Of a stretch of 16,511 nucleotides of DNA, positions 7,034 to 14,697 are shown one piece after another (positions within the stretch are counted from its first letter, which is position 1; each line of letters starts with the position of its first letter). The stretch spans positions 1 through 16,511 of the forward strand of contig CAYYJM010000133.1 of assembly GCA_964471755.1 (NCBI GenBank), given 5' to 3'. Made by a program: the position numbers and the translations under genes. The notes beneath the pieces are model-generated. The model worked only from the letters and a program-made list of their open reading frames with translations. It searched no databases and was not told where the DNA came from. Source of the DNA: CAYYJM01 sp964471755. Its GTDB lineage: Bacteria; Planctomycetota; Planctomycetia; Gemmatales; Gemmataceae.

Positions 7034-8584
7034 ATGGCCAACTCCCTTCGCTGCGTCGCGCCCAACACCATCCTGACCGGCTGGGACTTCAGCACCGGCG
7101 CGGTCAAGTGCCTGGCGTTTACTCTACAAGGCAACGCCCTGGCCGAATTCCACGGCACGACCGACCTGTGGACTGAGGGCGGCGTCAAGGAACTGAACCT
7201 CATGCAGCTGGAAGGCCAGGTTCGCGCCAGCACACGCGGCATCGCCGCCCGCCTGCGTGATTTTGATCGACTCGACGACTGGGCCGCCGGCGGCATCTCT
7301 GCGACGCACCACACCTCCGGCCGGATCGACCACCATGCGATCCAGGTCCGTCGGGCCATCTGCTGGAACGACCCCAGCCTCGCCAAATATCACGCGATCG
7401 GCCTGGAACGCCTCGGCGGTCAGACGCGAGCCCGGGAGTTGACCGGCGGTCCCTGGGCGATCCGCTACTCCCTCAGCCATCTGCTCAAGGACGAAGCCGT
7501 CCTTGACCCGTCTGACTGGGCCGGCACCTGGAAGATTCTCCCACACGGCTCACCGGCAGCCGGCTATCTGACTGGCGTCTTCGACACCGCCAGCCTCTCC
7601 TCGGCGGCCTCGACCGGCATCATGGACCTGCGTTCCGGCCAGTGGTGTCATGACATGCTCCGGGTTATCCGCCGGCCTGGCTTCTATGAAATGGCCGTCG
7701 AACAACTCCCGCGCATTCAGGATCAGTACGAGCTGATCGGCCCCCTGAGCGAATCGACCGCCCTGGACGCCGGCCTGCCCGCCGGAGTTCGGCCGCTGAT
7801 CTTCCCGACCTCTGACGATCAGCAGGCCGGCCTGGTCGGTGGCGGAGCCGTCGATGATGGCCAGATGGCCGTTATCCTGGGCAACTCCGCCGTCGTCAAC
7901 GCCTCATCGCAGCATCTGCTACCGGCGACGAGCCAGCTCGACTGCATGCGCCTGAACTGGGGGCCGTATCTGTGGATGCGCTGCTACAACAACGGCGCTC
8001 AGTTCCTCGACCAACTCCTCGGCAACCCGCCTGGCACCCGGCCGGACTGGGAGCGACTCGAACGGGAGGCGAACAAGATCGGAGCCCGCAGCGGCGGCCT
8101 GCGCGTCTGGCCATTCGCCGCCCCCGAGCCGTCGGTGGGCGTTGCGAAGGAGTGCGTTCGCTGGGAAGGTGGCGAGCCGCGACCCGGCACCGGCCCGACC
8201 TTCCGCGCGTATCTGGAAGCGCTCGCCTACCTGATCCGACGCGGTGTCGAGGAACACGAGCAGGCCAGCGGCCGCCGACCGACGCGGATCACCGTCTCCG
8301 GCGGCATCGCTCGCAGCGACCTGATGTGTCGCATTCTGGCCACCGTCCTGGACCGGACGCTGGATCGACTGGTCTCGAACGAGGGGCCAGCCCTGGGTGC
8401 CGCCGTGACGGCTCTGGCCGCCCTGGAGACACACCTGCGCCGCCAGCAGGGAATCGCCGAGCCCTTCACCGTGGCCGATGCCGTCGCGGTTCTGGTCCGG
8501 TTCCGGGAGCCGGTCGAGCCCGTCGCGGACTGGCGGGCCAGCTATGAGGAGGGATATCGCGACTTCGTGACGGGATTGAACTGA
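7034..8584 (+). CDS. FGGY-family carbohydrate kinase (xylulokinase-like)
   Basis: 516 residues, about the usual length for FGGY kinases, with CAGGAG seven bases before ATG 7034. The N-terminal actin-like domain opens with a WDFSTGAVKCLAFTLQGN segment (D18 in place of the DxGT phosphate loop), and W111-N-D113 matches the substrate-side WxD motif. D261 or D262 in the TSDDQQAG turn corresponds to the catalytic Asp of xylulokinases. The C-terminal nucleotide domain has VSGGIARSDLMCRILA (421-436) and NEGPALGAA (449-457). Family members phosphorylate sugars such as xylulose, ribulose or glycerol in the cytosol. The substrate is not determined. The usual LGTSG adenosine-loop sequence reads LGNSA (282-286), so it is a divergent member. 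It faces the HisA-like gene divergently and converges on the BNR gene. Confidence 0.88.
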   Translation: MANSLRCVAPNTILTGWDFSTGAVKCLAFTLQGNALAEFHGTTDLWTEGGVKELNLMQLEGQVRASTRGIAARLRDFDRLDDWAAGGISATHHTSGRIDHHAIQVRRAICWNDPSLAKYHAIGLERLGGQTRARELTGGPWAIRYSLSHLLKDEAVLDPSDWAGTWKILPHGSPAAGYLTGVFDTASLSSAASTGIMDLRSGQWCHDMLRVIRRPGFYEMAVEQLPRIQDQYELIGPLSESTALDAGLPAGVRPLIFPTSDDQQAGLVGGGAVDDGQMAVILGNSAVVNASSQHLLPATSQLDCMRLNWGPYLWMRCYNNGAQFLDQLLGNPPGTRPDWERLEREANKIGARSGGLRVWPFAAPEPSVGVAKECVRWEGGEPRPGTGPTFRAYLEALAYLIRRGVEEHEQASGRRPTRITVSGGIARSDLMCRILATVLDRTLDRLVSNEGPALGAAVTALAALETHLRRQQGIAEPFTVADAVAVLVRFREPVEPVADWRASYEEGYRDFVTGLN

Positions 8585-8588
8585 GAAA

Positions 8589-8627
8589 GCCCCCGGCGGG
8601 CTGACCCGCTGCGCCGCTCGCCGGGGC
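8589..8627. terminator. GC-rich hairpin between convergent genes, possible bidirectional terminator
   Basis: CCCCGGCG (8591-8598) pairs with CGCCGGGG (8619-8626), extendable by a G-C pair with one bulged C. An alternative inner stem, GCGGG-CTGA-CCCGC, lies at 8596-8609. It fills the 49-base gap between the stops of the kinase gene and the convergent BNR gene. There is no T tract on either side, so it is not a textbook intrinsic terminator. Confidence 0.5.
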
Positions 8628-8633
8628 CTGTCC

Positions 8634-11600
8634 TCAGTCGATCTCCATTTCCTCCTCTTCCTCCTCGTCGTTGTCCTCGGTCAACTCCGAGGCGATCGCC
8701 GTCGCTGGCGCGATCGGGTCCGCCTCCACCTTCAGCGGCACCTTCTCTTCCTGACCATCCACGGTCAGTATCAGCGTGTACGTTCCGGGCATCAGGTTCT
8801 GCCGTGCCGCCTGGGGCTGGCCACCCTGCCGACCGCCACCGAACAGCGACATCTGCAACCGATGCAGGCCCGGCGTCCGATCTGCCTTCAGGTCGCCGCG
8901 AACCGTCTTGCCCCGGGCATCGACCACCTTCAGGCCGACCTTCTCCACGCCGGCACCGATGCCGTAGTAGATCGGCACTCCCGTCGGCGGATTCTGGCCA
9001 ACGTAGCGCGGACTGGTCCGACCACGCGACGGCTCCGGCACCCAGCGGTAGGCCGTCGGCGGCGTGAACAACGAGCCCTTCGCCGCCAGCTTCGCGGCGC
9101 TGGACTGACGCAGCGGTGTCACGTCGAGAATCCACAGGCTCCGGCCGTGGGTCGCCGCCACCATCTCGCCCGTGGTCGGGTGCTGGGCGAACTCCCGCAC
9201 CGCCACCGTGGGCAGGTTGTTGTTGATCCGGTTCCACGCCGCCCCCCGGTCGATGCTCGCGAAGACGGCGAACTCCGTGCCGAGATACAGCACGTTCGGG
9301 TTGACCAGGTCCTCCCGGCAGACGTACGTCGTGCGATCCGGCAGATTGTTTCGCAGCGACTTCCACGTTGCCCCGTAATCCTCGGTGACGTACACGTACG
9401 CACCGTCATCGTCGGAGCGATGGCCATCGAAGACGACGTAGGCCCGGCCCTCGGCGAAGCGCGAGGCCTCGATCGAGGCCACCCAGCGTGGGCCGGGCAG
9501 GCCGACCTTCGCGGTCACGTCGCTCCAGTTGGCTCCGCCATCGCGCGTCACCCAGAGGTTGCCGTCATCGGTGCCGACCCACAGCACGCCGGCGTTCTTC
9601 GGTGACTCGGAGAAGGCCGAGGCACTGCCCTGCTTCGTCCGCGTCACGTCGGGCGAGATCGACTTGAGATCCTTGCCGCGATCCGCCGAGCGAAAGACGT
9701 GGTTGCCGGCCGCGTAGTAGACCTTCGAGTTGTGATGCGACAACACGAAGGGCGTGTTCCAGTTGAAGCGGTAGCCCTTGCCCTGCGGCCGGATGCCGAC
9801 CGTCTCGCCGGTGGCCAGGTTCCGCCGGGCCAGACCGCCGTTCTGGCTCTCGTAGTAGATCAGGCTCGTGTCCTGGCGATCGACCCGACAGACGAAACCG
9901 TCGCCGCCACCGATGGAGAGCCAGTCCTCGTTGATCGGCCCGGTCGCGTTCCTCGTGCGCGTCGGGCCGCCCCAGCTGCCGTTGTCCTGCAAGCCGCCGT
10001 AGACGTACGGCAGCGGACGCGGATCGATCGCGACGTGGTAGAACTGACCGATCGCCGTGGTGTTATGGTGGTGCCAGTTGGCCATGCGGTCGTACGTCGA
10101 GTAGAAGCCGCCATCGGTGCCGACGACCATGTGTCGGCCGTTGTGTGGATCGATCCACAGGGCGTGCTGGTCGGCGTGGATGCCGCGAACGTCCGCCTTG
10201 AACGTCTGACCGCCATCGAAGGAACGGTACATCGAGATGCCGCAGACGTAGACCTTTTGGTCATCGCCGGGATCGACGCGGATGCAGGAGAAGTACATCG
10301 GCCGGGGATTGACCGAATTGACACGCTTCCAGGTATCGCCGCCGTCCTCGGAGCGGTAGACGCCGCCGTACTCGTGGCCGTCCGGTCCCTGCTGCTTCTG
10401 CACGTTCTCCTTCTGTCCGCCGAGCAAGGCCCCGAAGGGACGGTTCGCATCGCCGGCGCGCGTGCCGGGCCGACCGCCGGCGGGGCGTTCGCCGAAGGTC
10501 AGTTCCGTCTTCATCGCCTTCTGGTTGCGGCTGAACTGGACGGTGACCTTGTCGCCGGCCTTGCGTTCTCGGGCGAAGGCGAGCAGATCTTGATAGGCCG
10601 CGATGTCCTTGTCGGCGATCTTCGTGATCAGGTCGCCGAGCTGGAGCCCGGCCTTGTCGGCCGGTCCGCCCTCGATGACGCGGACGAGCTTCGCTCCCTT
10701 GTTGCCGTCCTCGCCCGTGATGCCCATGTAGGCGTTGCCGACCGCGACCCCTTTCGGCCCCATGCCGATCTTCTCGCAATCGACGATGGCGAAGACGATC
10801 TTCGGGTCCTTCTCGTAGTAGCACAGGCCGATCCGACCCAGCTTCGAGGAGGGCAGCCCCCGGGTGATCCGCTTCCAGGTCTTGCCGCCGTCGGTCGTCT
10901 TTTGCAGGCTGCTGCCCGGTCCCCACTTCACGGCCGGGTCGTTGAAGTCGTAGCCGTCGCGCTTGCGTTCCCAGGTCGCGACGAGGAGCGTGTCCGGATC
11001 GGCCGGGCTCATGGCCAGGTCGATGACGCCGGTCTTCTCGTCGATGAACAGGATCGACTGCCAGGTCTTGCCGCCGTCGCTGGTCTTGAACAGACCGCGT
11101 TCCTCATTCGGGCCGTAGAGCCGACCGAGAGCCCCGACGTAGACGATGTCCGGATTCTTCGGATGAATGGCGATCCGGCCAATCTGGAACGATTGCTTCA
11201 GGCCAACGTTCTGCCAGGATTTGCCGCCGTCGATGCTCTTGTAGATGCCATCGCCGTAGCTGACCGAGTTGCGTGGATTGTTCTCGCCCGTGCCGACGTA
11301 GAGGATGTTCGGGTTCGACGGAGCCACGACCACGTCGCCGATCGAAACGGTGTTCTCGCGGTCGAACTGATGCTCGAAGGTGTTGCCGTTGTTGTTCGTT
11401 CGGAGCAGACCGCCGGAGGCCGTCGCGACCCAGTAATTGGTCGGATCGGCCGGATTGACGGCCAGGGCGACGATGCGCCCGCTCATGTTGGCCGGGCCGA
11501 TGTCGCGCCAGGTCAGCGCCTTGCTCCACGAGGCCGGCAAGGCGGTCGGCGGCGGAGCCGGCTGCTTCTGCACCGCCGGATCCTGGCCGAGTAGCGGACT

Positions 11601-11660
11601 GGCGACCACGAGCGCCAGGCCCAGCAGACCGAAACGAAGGAACGAACGCAACGGTCGCAC
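8634..11660 (-). CDS. Secreted BNR/sortilin-type beta-propeller protein with an inserted PDZ domain
   Basis: 1008 residues from a GTG start preceded by GGGAGAG; the start is supported because a signal peptide follows at once (residues 1-26, ending ASPLLGQ). At least eight Asp-box repeats of the S/T-x-D-G-G-x-T-W type occur, including residues 142-149, 193-200, 255-262, 437-444, 480-487, 705-712, 759-766 and a weaker one at 802-809, as in sortilin/VPS10 and xyloglucanase-like propellers. Residues about 312-390 form a PDZ domain (YMGITGEDG opening, GGPADKAGLQLGDLI core) placed between propeller repeats. After about 850 comes a beta-rich C-terminal domain with an MPGTYTLILTVDG strand, then a strongly acidic tail of Glu and Asp (994-1008). 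It is exported and probably binds protein or glycan; no catalytic residues can be assigned. It lies 65 bases downstream of the dehydrogenase-like gene. Confidence 0.88.
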   Translation of the reverse strand: MRPLRSFLRFGLLGLALVVASPLLGQDPAVQKQPAPPPTALPASWSKALTWRDIGPANMSGRIVALAVNPADPTNYWVATASGGLLRTNNNGNTFEHQFDRENTVSIGDVVVAPSNPNILYVGTGENNPRNSVSYGDGIYKSIDGGKSWQNVGLKQSFQIGRIAIHPKNPDIVYVGALGRLYGPNEERGLFKTSDGGKTWQSILFIDEKTGVIDLAMSPADPDTLLVATWERKRDGYDFNDPAVKWGPGSSLQKTTDGGKTWKRITRGLPSSKLGRIGLCYYEKDPKIVFAIVDCEKIGMGPKGVAVGNAYMGITGEDGNKGAKLVRVIEGGPADKAGLQLGDLITKIADKDIAAYQDLLAFARERKAGDKVTVQFSRNQKAMKTELTFGERPAGGRPGTRAGDANRPFGALLGGQKENVQKQQGPDGHEYGGVYRSEDGGDTWKRVNSVNPRPMYFSCIRVDPGDDQKVYVCGISMYRSFDGGQTFKADVRGIHADQHALWIDPHNGRHMVVGTDGGFYSTYDRMANWHHHNTTAIGQFYHVAIDPRPLPYVYGGLQDNGSWGGPTRTRNATGPINEDWLSIGGGDGFVCRVDRQDTSLIYYESQNGGLARRNLATGETVGIRPQGKGYRFNWNTPFVLSHHNSKVYYAAGNHVFRSADRGKDLKSISPDVTRTKQGSASAFSESPKNAGVLWVGTDDGNLWVTRDGGANWSDVTAKVGLPGPRWVASIEASRFAEGRAYVVFDGHRSDDDGAYVYVTEDYGATWKSLRNNLPDRTTYVCREDLVNPNVLYLGTEFAVFASIDRGAAWNRINNNLPTVAVREFAQHPTTGEMVAATHGRSLWILDVTPLRQSSAAKLAAKGSLFTPPTAYRWVPEPSRGRTSPRYVGQNPPTGVPIYYGIGAGVEKVGLKVVDARGKTVRGDLKADRTPGLHRLQMSLFGGGRQGGQPQAARQNLMPGTYTLILTVDGQEEKVPLKVEADPIAPATAIASELTEDNDEEEEEEMEID

Positions 11661-11695
11661 GATGATCTCTCCCGGAGACGCTCTCGAATCGAAAG

Positions 11696-11712
11696 ATGAC
11701 GTCCTGCGTCAT
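11696..11712. other. Small perfect hairpin between the dehydrogenase and BNR genes
   Basis: ATGACG-TCCTG-CGTCAT is a six-base-pair perfect palindrome in the 65-base spacer. On the minus strand it is followed by CTTTC and then the BNR ribosome binding site. It could be a weak attenuator or an operator; chance occurrence is possible. Confidence 0.25.
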
Positions 11713-11725
11713 TGGAACCGCTCGC

Positions 11726-12736
11726 TCACGCCTCGTCCAGTTCCCGTCGCGTCAGTTCGTTGAAAAGAGGACGGCCGGTGATAAACCGTTCCACGTTTTC
11801 GCACAGCAGCTCGCCGATGCGGCCCGGATACTGCTCGCTGCGATCGGAGCCGGAGATGTGCGGCGTCAGAATGACGTTGGACTGACACCAGAGCGGATGC
11901 TCCGGTGGGAGCGGATAGGCGTAATGCGTATCGAGAGCCGCCCCGGCGATCCAGCCCTCGCGGAGAGCCTGGAGCAGGGCCGCTTCCTGGACAATCGGGC
12001 CGCGTGCCGGGTTGAGCAGGAACGCGGACGGCTTCAGCGAACGCAACTCGGCCGGGCCGATCAGGCCACGCGAGGTCTGCGTCTGCGGCAGGGCCAGGAT
12101 CAGGAAATCCAGCCCGGCCAGGAACTCCCGCGCCTGATCGAGCCGAAAGACCGCATGCGGCAGGGTTCCGTCGAGGTCGCCCGTCCCGGCGAGGGCGTAG
12201 GTGTTCTCCCGCGGCCCGATCGGCGAGCGCGTCAGGACATGAACGGTCATCCCCAGGGCCCGGGCGAGACGGGCCGTCTCCCGACCGATACCGCCATAGC
12301 CCCACAGACCGACGACCTTGCCCCGGATGTCGTTGGCGAAGCGCGGCTCCCGCTCCCAGCGTGCCGCCTCCTGATTGCGCATCATCGTTCGCAGGTCGCG
12401 CGTCAGGGCGATCATCATGGCCAGGCACCATTCGCCGATGGCCACATCGAACACGCCACGGGCGTTGCAGACCCGGACGGGGCGATCCTGCAAACGCTGC
12501 TCGCGCCAGTGTTCGTAGCCGACGGTCCCCAGCTGGATCAGTTCCACGGCCCGGGCCTCGTGGAAGTTCAGCGGCGGATGCTTGCAGTGGAGTACGTTCG
12601 CCAGACGGAGCAGGTCGGCCGGCAACTCGTGCGGCCGATCCTCGGGCGGCACAACGTGGACCTGGACGCCGGCAAGGGCCGCGAGGCGATCCCGATGCGC
12701 AGTGGATAGCTGGAGTTCGATCAGCAGGTGTTTCAT
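11726..12736 (-). CDS. D-2-hydroxyacid dehydrogenase-like protein lacking the catalytic Glu
   Basis: 336 residues, the usual length of the D-isomer-specific 2-hydroxyacid dehydrogenase family (PF00389/PF02826), which reduces 2-oxoacids with NAD(P)H. The Rossmann motif is G146-Y-G-G-I-G151. Of the catalytic triad, Arg245 (NPARGPIV) and His293 (TPHISG) are present. The Glu that normally precedes Pro in the EPLP segment is Tyr274 (AYPLPPEHPLW), with the surrounding residues aligning without gaps. The N-terminal half is a typical substrate-binding domain, with an LIQLGTVGYEHW loop at 66-77 in place of the usual LGAGxD. No clear ribosome binding site precedes ATG 12736. It is divergent from the SWIM gene across 46 bases and may be co-transcribed with the BNR gene. 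Family is sure; substrate and activity are not. Confidence 0.9.
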   Translation of the reverse strand: MKHLLIELQLSTAHRDRLAALAGVQVHVVPPEDRPHELPADLLRLANVLHCKHPPLNFHEARAVELIQLGTVGYEHWREQRLQDRPVRVCNARGVFDVAIGEWCLAMMIALTRDLRTMMRNQEAARWEREPRFANDIRGKVVGLWGYGGIGRETARLARALGMTVHVLTRSPIGPRENTYALAGTGDLDGTLPHAVFRLDQAREFLAGLDFLILALPQTQTSRGLIGPAELRSLKPSAFLLNPARGPIVQEAALLQALREGWIAGAALDTHYAYPLPPEHPLWCQSNVILTPHISGSDRSEQYPGRIGELLCENVERFITGRPLFNELTRRELDEA

Positions 12737-12782
12737 CGGCGGTGCGTGGCTACGATGGTGGTGAAGAACGAAGGAGACGGCG

Positions 12783-13091
12783 ATGGCCAGCGCGACTCAG
12801 ACTCGACCCGGTGCCCGAACGATCCGGATGGTCCGTCCACCGGACGAATACGGCCTGGCGGTGGTGCGCATCGACACCGAATTCGAGACGGCTCACTACG
12901 TCGTCCACGAGATCGTGTGCGAGATCGGCGGCCGTGGCTTCGCCGTCCAGCGGCTCGGCCTGGGGCCACTCTACCACGTTCGGATCGGCCAGCCCAGGGA
13001 ATGTTCCTGCGAATGCAAGGGCTTTCTGTACCGGACCGTGTGTCGGCACATCCTCGGTCTGCTCGCCCTGATCAACGAGGGGAAGCTCTGA
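12783..13091 (+). CDS. Small SWIM-type zinc-finger protein
   Basis: 102 residues, with AAGGAG seven bases before ATG 12783. The C-terminal part carries a SWIM-like zinc motif, CxC-x10-CxH: C74-S-C76 and C87-R-H89, with an extra C78 and the hydrophobic helix HILGLLAL following, as in SWIM fingers (PF04434). SWIM fingers bind nucleic acid or protein and are usually part of larger proteins such as Snf2-associated factors; here it stands almost alone. The first 70 residues are predicted beta-rich (VVRIDTEFETAHYVVHEI, FAVQRLG) with no recognised domain. A TACGAT element at 12751-12756 could be its -10. Its stop lies only five bases from the stop of the convergent DUF486 gene. Confidence 0.8.
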   Translation: MASATQTRPGARTIRMVRPPDEYGLAVVRIDTEFETAHYVVHEIVCEIGGRGFAVQRLGLGPLYHVRIGQPRECSCECKGFLYRTVCRHILGLLALINEGKL

Positions 13092-13096
13092 CCCGC

Positions 13097-13444
13097 TCAC
13101 CCGGCCCGGAAGACGAAGTAGACCGCCCCGCACAGGCAGAGCCCGGCCCAGAGGAAGTCGAGCCGGACTGGTCGGCCCATGTACCAGATGCTGAACGGCA
13201 CGAACACCACCAGGGTGACGACTTCCTGAATGATCTTGAGCTGAGGCAGCGACACGCCGTTCACGTCGCCCAGGCGGTTTGCCGGCACCTGAACGAGATA
13301 CTCGAAGAAGGCGATCCCCCAGCTGATCAGGACGGCGATCAGCCAGGGCCTATCCTTCAGGTCCTTGAGATGACCGTACCAGGCGAAAGTCATGAAGATG
13401 TTCGAGACGATGAGCATCAGGGCGACCTGCAGCAGCACAGGCAT
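13097..13444 (-). CDS. DUF486 (DMT-like) four-helix membrane protein
   Basis: 115 residues. ATG 13444 is chosen because GGAGG sits seven bases upstream; the longer open frame to 13627 is Arg/Pro-rich and overlaps the divergent lipoprotein gene. The sequence closely fits the conserved family COG3169/DUF486: SNIFMTFAWYGHL near 14-26, SWGIAFFEYLVQVPANRLG at 41-59, QLKIIQEVVTLVVFVPFSIW at 68-87, and DFLWAGLCLCGAVYFVFR at 95-112. Four transmembrane helices are expected, about half the size of a DMT transporter and similar to SMR-type half-transporters. No substrate is known for the family. It is divergent from the lipoprotein gene and tail-to-tail with the SWIM gene. Confidence 0.92.
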   Translation of the reverse strand: MPVLLQVALMLIVSNIFMTFAWYGHLKDLKDRPWLIAVLISWGIAFFEYLVQVPANRLGDVNGVSLPQLKIIQEVVTLVVFVPFSIWYMGRPVRLDFLWAGLCLCGAVYFVFRAG

Positions 13445-13479
13445 GGATAAGCCTCCACGAACAGAAAGGACACGGGGTG

Positions 13480-13508
13480 GATGTAGCCCCGGCCTGGACC
13501 GCTGTCCA
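13480..13508 (-). promoter_or_regulatory. Putative promoter for the DUF486 gene, with an overlapping palindrome
   Basis: On the minus strand, TGGACA (13508-13503) and TACATC (13485-13480) are spaced by 17 bases and lie about 36 bases before the DUF486 start codon. The -35 box overlaps the perfect palindrome CTGGAC-CGCT-GTCCAG (13494-13509), which is a possible operator. Confidence 0.4.
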
Positions 13509-13532
13509 GACGAACCGACGACCCGGATCGTC

Positions 13533-13561
13533 TTGACGGCGAATGTCCGGGTGGTTATCTC
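13533..13561 (+). promoter_or_regulatory. Putative sigma70-type promoter for the lipoprotein gene
   Basis: TTGACG (13533-13538), a 17-base spacer, then TATCTC (13556-13561), 48 bases before the start codon at 13610. The -35 box is good and the -10 box is weak. Confidence 0.4.
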
Positions 13562-13609
13562 GCTCCTTCGCCGGTCGGGCCGGCACCAAACCAGGGCGCG
13601 GGGTGTGGG

Positions 13610-14611
13610 ATGACACGAGTTCGGCACAACGTACTCTGGACGTGCGCCATGCTGGGACTGGTGCCGGGCTGTCTGCCGGCCATCCTCCAGCAGGAGCGGA
13701 ACAACCCCACGCCGACGATCACCGTCACCGGGGTTCGGCCGAACTGTCCGCCCCTGCGTCTTCTCCCGGAGCCGAAACCGCGTGAAATGCTAGTGAACTT
13801 GCCGCGGGAACAGGAGCCACCGCCACGCATCACGACGCAGCGTCTGGCCGCTCCAGATCCGGGCGGAGCGACCGAGCCCAGCGAACCCGTGAAGCCAGCC
13901 CAGGCCGGGCCGATGGAGAAAGTCGTCGCGCCGCCACCGCCCGATCCGGCCCTGGTTGCCGCCGTGCGTGCCTACCTCGATGGCGACCTGGCCCTGGCTC
14001 GCCAGCATCTGGGCAAGAGCCGATCCGCTCCGACCGTCGAGACGCAGGAGCAACTGCTCTCTCTGCTGATCCGCCTGCAAGAGCAGGATCTGGAACGTCT
14101 GCCCACGGCCGAGGCGGATCGCCTGCTGGGCACGGTCGAATGGCTGACCCGGACGATGCAATCGCGAGCCCCTCTGGTTCTCGAGCAGCTCTGCTTCTGC
14201 CGTCGCATCAAGACCTTCGGCATCTACGATCCGCTTCCCGGCGAACCTCGCTTTCAGGCCGGCGTCCACGACCAGCCGGGCGAACGTGTCTGTGTCTACG
14301 CCGAGGTCCGCAACGTCGCCGCCTGCCATGAGGGATCGCTGCACGTCGTCGCCCTGGACGGCACACTGGAGATTCTCAACGCCAGCGACAAGGTCGTCTT
14401 CCGCACCGACTTCCCGGCCACGCCCGATCGCAGCCGGTCACGTCGAACCGATTGCTACGTCGGCTACGAATTCAACGTCCCGGCCAAGCTGCCGCCGGGA
14501 TCGTACAAGCTGCGCGTGCAGGTGCGCGACCTGGCCCGGAAGGAACCGCGGCAGGCCGGTCAGACGCTGAAGTTCACGGTCGTCGAGGCGACGGCTCTGG
14601 GGAGCCGTTGA
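13610..14611 (+). CDS. Putative proline-rich lipoprotein of unknown function
   Basis: 333 residues. The N-terminus (MTRVRHNVLWTCAMLGLVPGC) has a charged start, a hydrophobic core and a possible lipobox LVPGC with Cys21, so export and lipid anchoring are likely though not certain. Residues 45-115 are a Pro/Glu-rich, probably disordered linker. Residues 118-190 are helical (LVAAVRAYLDGDLALARQHLGK...), resembling a TPR-like unit. Residues 210-330 are beta-rich, with VCVYAEVRNV and the LPPGSYKLRVQVRDL strand pair, suggesting an immunoglobulin-like domain. No catalytic motif is seen and I do not recognise the family. The start at 13610 follows a G-rich stretch but no clean Shine-Dalgarno; ATG 13649 inside the signal region is an alternative. 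The gene is divergent from DUF486 and 86 bases before the APS kinase start. Confidence 0.75.
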   Translation: MTRVRHNVLWTCAMLGLVPGCLPAILQQERNNPTPTITVTGVRPNCPPLRLLPEPKPREMLVNLPREQEPPPRITTQRLAAPDPGGATEPSEPVKPAQAGPMEKVVAPPPPDPALVAAVRAYLDGDLALARQHLGKSRSAPTVETQEQLLSLLIRLQEQDLERLPTAEADRLLGTVEWLTRTMQSRAPLVLEQLCFCRRIKTFGIYDPLPGEPRFQAGVHDQPGERVCVYAEVRNVAACHEGSLHVVALDGTLEILNASDKVVFRTDFPATPDRSRSRRTDCYVGYEFNVPAKLPPGSYKLRVQVRDLARKEPRQAGQTLKFTVVEATALGSR

Positions 14612-14642
14612 GTCGGCCCTCGTCGGTGCCCTGCGTTGGCCC

Positions 14643-14673
14643 TATAATCCTGCCCAGTAGATTCTTCTGGGCA
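14643..14673 (+). promoter_or_regulatory. Consensus -10 element and palindrome before the APS kinase gene
   Basis: A perfect TATAAT lies at 14643-14648 with no convincing -35 at normal spacing. Three bases later is a perfect 7-bp inverted repeat, TGCCCAG (14651-14657) and CTGGGCA (14667-14673), around a nine-base loop. The predicted transcription start falls within the palindrome, so it fits an operator better than a full RNA hairpin. Confidence 0.4.
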
Positions 14674-14697
14674 ATGGGCAAGAAAGGGCCGAGCTTC

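Noticed and set aside
9699..11594. Long plus-strand open frame opposite the BNR gene (631 codons)
   Set aside because: A high-GC antisense shadow; the minus strand encodes a coherent signal peptide, Asp-boxes and PDZ.
13445..13627. Upstream extension of the DUF486 frame
   Set aside because: Family members begin at the ATG at 13444; the extension is basic, Pro-rich and overlaps the divergent lipoprotein gene.
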